DNA from: an uncultured Clostridia bacterium | GTDB lineage: Bacteria; Bacillota; Clostridia; Christensenellales; Borkfalkiaceae | NCBI GenBank assembly: GCA_937920115.1 | Contig: CALGVF010000025.1 | Span: forward strand, 1 to 10,877 | Length of the DNA stretch: 10,877 nucleotides | Reading direction: 5' to 3' | In this document: one piece after another, positions 8,701-10,877 of the stretch | How the letters are laid out: every line of letters starts with the position of its first letter | Numbering within the stretch: position 1 is the stretch's first letter | Notes under the pieces: generated by a model | What the model was told of the DNA's origin: nothing | What the model saw: only the letters and a program-made list of their open reading frames with translations | The model's database searches: none | Position numbers and translations under genes: made by a program

Positions 8701-10538
8701 GGCAGTATTACGGAGTAACTCTCTCCGAGTGCGCCGACTTCGGAAAAGACGCTCTGACGGCGTTCCGCAAATGGCTTAAAGAAAAATACCCGACCGACGA
8801 AGCGTTGGCTGCGGCTTGGGGCAAAAAGGGAATTACACGCGACACGGCGAGCGTTCCCACATTCGACGAGAGAAAGGCTCTGACTTACGAGACTCTTCTC
8901 GACGGAAAGGCTCAGAGAAACGTTATCGACTTCCACACGTTTATGTGCGATATGACGACGGACAGCGTTCTTTACTTCGCGAAAATCGTCAAAGAAGCGA
9001 CGGATAACAAGTGGATCGTCGGAACTTACACGGGATATATGACTCACGGACTCACCTACGAGGCGAACGGTCTTGCGAACGCCGCGATAGGAAGAATAAT
9101 AAATTCGTCTTATATCGATTTCCTCTGTTCGCCGATATGCTACGACGAGAGACTTCTCGGAATGAGCGCTTCCTATATGCTTATGGTAGACACGATTATT
9201 TCGGCGGGCAAACTTCCGATAATCGAATGCGACAGCCGTACCGTTTACTTCGACAGTAAATCGACAAATCCCGCCGTTTTAGGCGAATGGGGTAAGACCT
9301 ACACCGTGAAAGATTCCATCGAGGCTTTGAAGAGAGACTTCGCTAACATGATGATAAAGGGAGCGGGGCTGTGGTGGTACGATATGTACGGCGGTTGGTT
9401 CGACGACCCCGAAATCTATTCTATGATTAAAGCGGCGAAAGAAGAATGGGATAAGGCGATAGAAAAGCCCGTCAAGAGCAATTCCAAAATCGCTTTCGTT
9501 ATCGGCGACGATATAATAACGACCCTCGCTTACTCTTTCGACGGAACCTATCACTTCCTCTACGAGGCTCTTTACGAACAGAAAGAAAGTCTCGGACATA
9601 TCGGAACTTCTTACGATATGCTGTACCTCTCGGATATAGAAGACGGCTTCGCGAGAGAATACGACGTATACCTTATTCTTGCGACCAACGTTACGGATAA
9701 GCAGAAAGCGGCGATAAACAAGTACCTTAAAAAGGACGGCAAGACGATAATTTGGGTCGGCGTACCGGGCATTTACGGAGCGGACGGCTCGATGTCGGTC
9801 GAAAACGTTTCCGCTCTTACGGATATAACGCTCGCGGTCGCTCCGACTTCCAACTACGGCATAAGAATTATCGGCAACGAAACTTATACCAAGGGCTTGG
9901 ACGGCAAACTTTACGGTTGGATAGATTCGACGAAAGTCGATCCTATGTTCTACGTAAACGACAAGTCTGCGGAAACGCTCGGCAAGATTTACAACAGCGA
10001 CCTTACGGGTCTTGCGGTCAAGGCGGTTCAGACCGAGGACGGCGGCTACTATATGTCGATTTATTCGGCGGTAGGCAATATCCCCGAAGAACTGCTCAGA
10101 AACATTCTCAGAATCTGCGGAGTCAAACTCGTGGAAAGCGAGAACGACGTAGTGTTCAGAAACAATACCTACGTTTCGATCGCTTCGCCTTACGGCGGTA
10201 AAAAGACGATAGAGTTCGACGGCAAAGTAGACGTTTACGACGTGTTCAAGGGCGTTTATATCGCTAAGAACGTGTCGAAAGTCGAAGTCGAAACGGAAGC
10301 GGGAACGACCTTGCTTTTAAGAACGGAGAAACACTCGAAGACTCCCGATACTCCCGATAACCCCGATAAACCCGACGACCCGTCGGGAGACAGTTCGGAT
10401 AAACCCGACAGCGGCGATAATTCGGGCGAGAAGGAGGGCGGTTGTTGGTCGGCTATGACCTTCGGCTCGGCACTCGGACTTCTAGCGGCGATTTCGGCGA
10501 CGGTAGTTATCGCAATGAAAAAACGCAAAGAAAACTGA
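5781..10538 (+). CDS. Surface-anchored multi-domain GH42-like (clan GH-A) glycoside hydrolase
   Basis: This protein has 1585 residues. A signal peptide (cleavage after AYA, residue 36) is followed by CBM4/9-like modules at about 42-208 (VYYDDFSI), 212-366 and 370-495 (SFDNIRI). A GH2/rhamnosidase-like sugar-binding sandwich follows (about 508-665, with YVNG at 557-560), then an Ig-like region (about 670-805). The TIM barrel (about 814-1230) has PPSWW (907-911) and AFRKWL (994-999) as in GH42 beta-galactosidases. Glu973 (TFEW) fits the acid/base and Glu1149 (PIIECD) the nucleophile; their spacing of 176 is close to the 171 of A4 beta-galactosidase (E141/E312). An amidotransferase-like domain follows (about 1236-1370), again as in GH42. 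Two oddities stand out: Phe972 replaces the usual Asn before the acid/base Glu, and the GH42 zinc cysteine cluster is reduced to C984. A Pro/Asp-rich linker leads to Gly-Gly-Cys (1553-1555), a membrane segment and a KKRKEN tail. The substrate is uncertain; a beta-galactoside is the default guess. AGGAG at 5765-5769 supports the start. Confidence 0.75.
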   Translation: MKIRFKKVKAFAVLLCSLLAIASFGIGFNGIRRAYAESEAVEITNPGFEELTGGVGSLPVGWSTWTALNEKDSSLANVNFSTVSGEDAHAGKSLKVVNLSGDSLIRGVVNSSEFALEGGKTYLISYYYRSDSDTANSSLCIRQFKKNGEGTANTYYWVDAATVKGATSGYRLVSAVITADSDAAKGMIQLDIAPTGEKAVYYDDFSIEKIDKMEFNGGFERVGTMATPLGWSLSNALDFSFSDEVYYDGETSAHIVREDYATAFTMTSLATMEVRPSAAFDVGFRMRSQNSKGSRATITVTYYGSTGNVVGTQTSPYVYLKNGEGLSDWTDVWIRYVCPQGSVSVGCTITITKGKTDCYIDGVYCRESGNLAYIEDFESISDTGLPDDYEAEPSMFQNGKLVLAAGKQAKTETISLLYGNGYSITGECVAESGAKPAIELKWYDYNRKLLESKKFDLKVTNNEFLAEFVEPQGTYVEIIYKNEGSGKVSFDNIRIDKTYDPKTAGSGWEGKWVCFPYSDVAYGGAYMYAYYRKNFELTEKVVSAQIQLTGDDVITTYVNGEELTDSGKGDWAKVLIAYIKDSLKVGKNTLAFRVYNQSYYGGVLFDMELTFESGKKTRIYSDGTLLSYNAGDTALTGTEWTKTDFDDSAWKKAFVIGAPPCMPWGEIVYKQNSESLPKMTISGAEVTEEANAGESVEFTFNARISEQITKDLTFKVNFRSKWAADEDEVMETWLIPTLVSGKKTSEWVVGADNIVTYKVEVPDYLSTGSYQLQFDVDEFRITNSNYSGNVIRGRTVSITTGEVVLTESHLEKENGRVQLIVNGEKVAPMMYLREQKTVFKTEYAAGMYGADVDLMCLPNCRNYNMNSSGSMWTGYGKYDFTALDEVVYETLQGAPSAKLMLMLDADPPSWWFKKNPDAYAVDSKGNNVGISYASEKWREDVGVFYQALLAHVLEQPYAGHIFAVKIAAGATFEWQYYGVTLSECADFGKDALTAFRKWLKEKYPTDEALAAAWGKKGITRDTASVPTFDERKALTYETLLDGKAQRNVIDFHTFMCDMTTDSVLYFAKIVKEATDNKWIVGTYTGYMTHGLTYEANGLANAAIGRIINSSYIDFLCSPICYDERLLGMSASYMLMVDTIISAGKLPIIECDSRTVYFDSKSTNPAVLGEWGKTYTVKDSIEALKRDFANMMIKGAGLWWYDMYGGWFDDPEIYSMIKAAKEEWDKAIEKPVKSNSKIAFVIGDDIITTLAYSFDGTYHFLYEALYEQKESLGHIGTSYDMLYLSDIEDGFAREYDVYLILATNVTDKQKAAINKYLKKDGKTIIWVGVPGIYGADGSMSVENVSALTDITLAVAPTSNYGIRIIGNETYTKGLDGKLYGWIDSTKVDPMFYVNDKSAETLGKIYNSDLTGLAVKAVQTEDGGYYMSIYSAVGNIPEELLRNILRICGVKLVESENDVVFRNNTYVSIASPYGGKKTIEFDGKVDVYDVFKGVYIAKNVSKVEVETEAGTTLLLRTEKHSKTPDTPDNPDKPDDPSGDSSDKPDSGDNSGEKEGGCWSAMTFGSALGLLAAISATVVIAMKKRKEN

Positions 10539-10565
10539 GAAAAATATAAATAAATTCGGAAACGA

Positions 10566-10611
10566 GGGAAAAGGGGTATACCCCTTTTCCCGAGCCTTCG
10601 GCTCGGGAAAA
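10566..10611. other. Two overlapping, mutually exclusive palindromes
   Basis: The first is a perfect 26-bp palindrome with half-sites 10566-10578 and 10579-10591, centred on GGGGTATACCCC. The second has 12-bp arms at 10585-10596 and 10600-10611 around a TTC loop. The two share 10585-10591 (TTTTCCC), so in RNA only one can fully form. Neither is followed by a T-run; the TTTT after GGGGTATACCCC could make a weak terminator. Lying between the glycosidase and a lipoprotein gene, it may attenuate read-through or protect the 3' end of the transcript. Confidence 0.5.
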
Positions 10612-10645
10612 CACCCTTGAATAATAAAAAAAAGGAGAGAAAATT

Positions 10646-10877
10646 ATGGCAAAAATCAAAAGACTTTTAGTCTGTATGCTTACGCTTATCATGGCGTTTG
10701 CAATGGCTGCGTGCGACGGAGGAAACGGTGGCGGAACGTCCGACAAAGACAGTACCCCCGCAGGCAATTCTTCGGAAAACGGCGAATCGAAACCGGGCAA
10801 AAAGACCGATTTCACCCTTCAGATCTTCACCGGCGGTTTCGGGGCGGGAAAGTGGGAAAACGTTTTTCAGGGGGTTC
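10646..10877 (+). CDS. Lipoprotein, probable sugar ABC transporter solute-binding protein (5' part)
   Basis: The reading frame stays open to the window end, giving 77 codons. Residues 1-22 are a lipoprotein signal peptide (AKIKR, hydrophobic core) with lipobox MAAC, so Cys23 would be the lipidated first residue. A flexible Gly/Ser/Asn/Lys-rich linker (24-54) follows. The mature domain begins with DFTLQIFTGGFGAGKWENVF, which resembles the first strand and loop of family 1 extracellular sugar-binding proteins. AGGAG at 10633-10637 is 8 nt before ATG. Placement right after a surface glycosidase fits import of the released saccharides. The permease genes would be expected downstream, outside the window. 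The lipoprotein call is firm; the solute-binding assignment rests on only about 20 residues and on context. Confidence 0.65.
   Translation, partial: MAKIKRLLVCMLTLIMAFAMAACDGGNGGGTSDKDSTPAGNSSENGESKPGKKTDFTLQIFTGGFGAGKWENVFQGV

Noticed and set aside
10573..10611. Ordinary intrinsic terminator after the glycosidase gene
   Set aside because: The second hairpin is followed by AAAACACCC, not a T-run, and the first is followed only by TTTTCCC.

Overview
The base composition (moderate GC, strong Shine-Dalgarno sites, AT-rich spacers), Gram-positive-type signal peptides and lipobox, and long surface proteins ending in a membrane anchor point to an uncultured gut-type Clostridia. Christensenellales-like relatives fit the style best, but that taxonomic guess comes from protein style only. 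All six genes supported here lie on the + strand.

Region 1 (1-366) is a non-coding left edge. It holds small inverted repeats, a GC-rich palindrome, an intrinsic terminator for whatever lies upstream, and a good sigma-A-type promoter (TTGATT-N17-TATAAT with an extended -10) that begins in the terminator's T-tract.

Region 2 (367-2641) is a tight three-gene operon closed by a very strong hairpin terminator. It encodes an integral membrane protein of the DUF1538 type with a clear internal duplication, followed by two divergent small proteins that look like members of the P-II signalling superfamily. A membrane protein of unknown substrate with two dedicated P-II-like partners is the best candidate in the window for an incompletely described system: a nucleotide- or metabolite-gated transporter.

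Region 3 (2733-10877) is a polysaccharide-utilisation-type surface locus. An 875-residue secreted protein carries four carbohydrate-binding-like beta-sandwich modules and a CxxC repeat region. A 1585-residue secreted glycosidase follows, with a GH42-like (clan GH-A) catalytic core behind several binding modules. The window then runs off inside a lipoprotein that is probably the sugar-binding subunit of an ABC transporter. Both large proteins end in the same signal: Gly-Gly-Cys, a hydrophobic segment and a basic tail, with the Cys exactly 30 residues before the C terminus in each. This resembles a dedicated C-terminal sorting or anchoring signal and has no LPxTG motif. The likely logic is that the surface proteins capture and cleave a glycan and the lipoprotein passes the products to an importer beyond the window.
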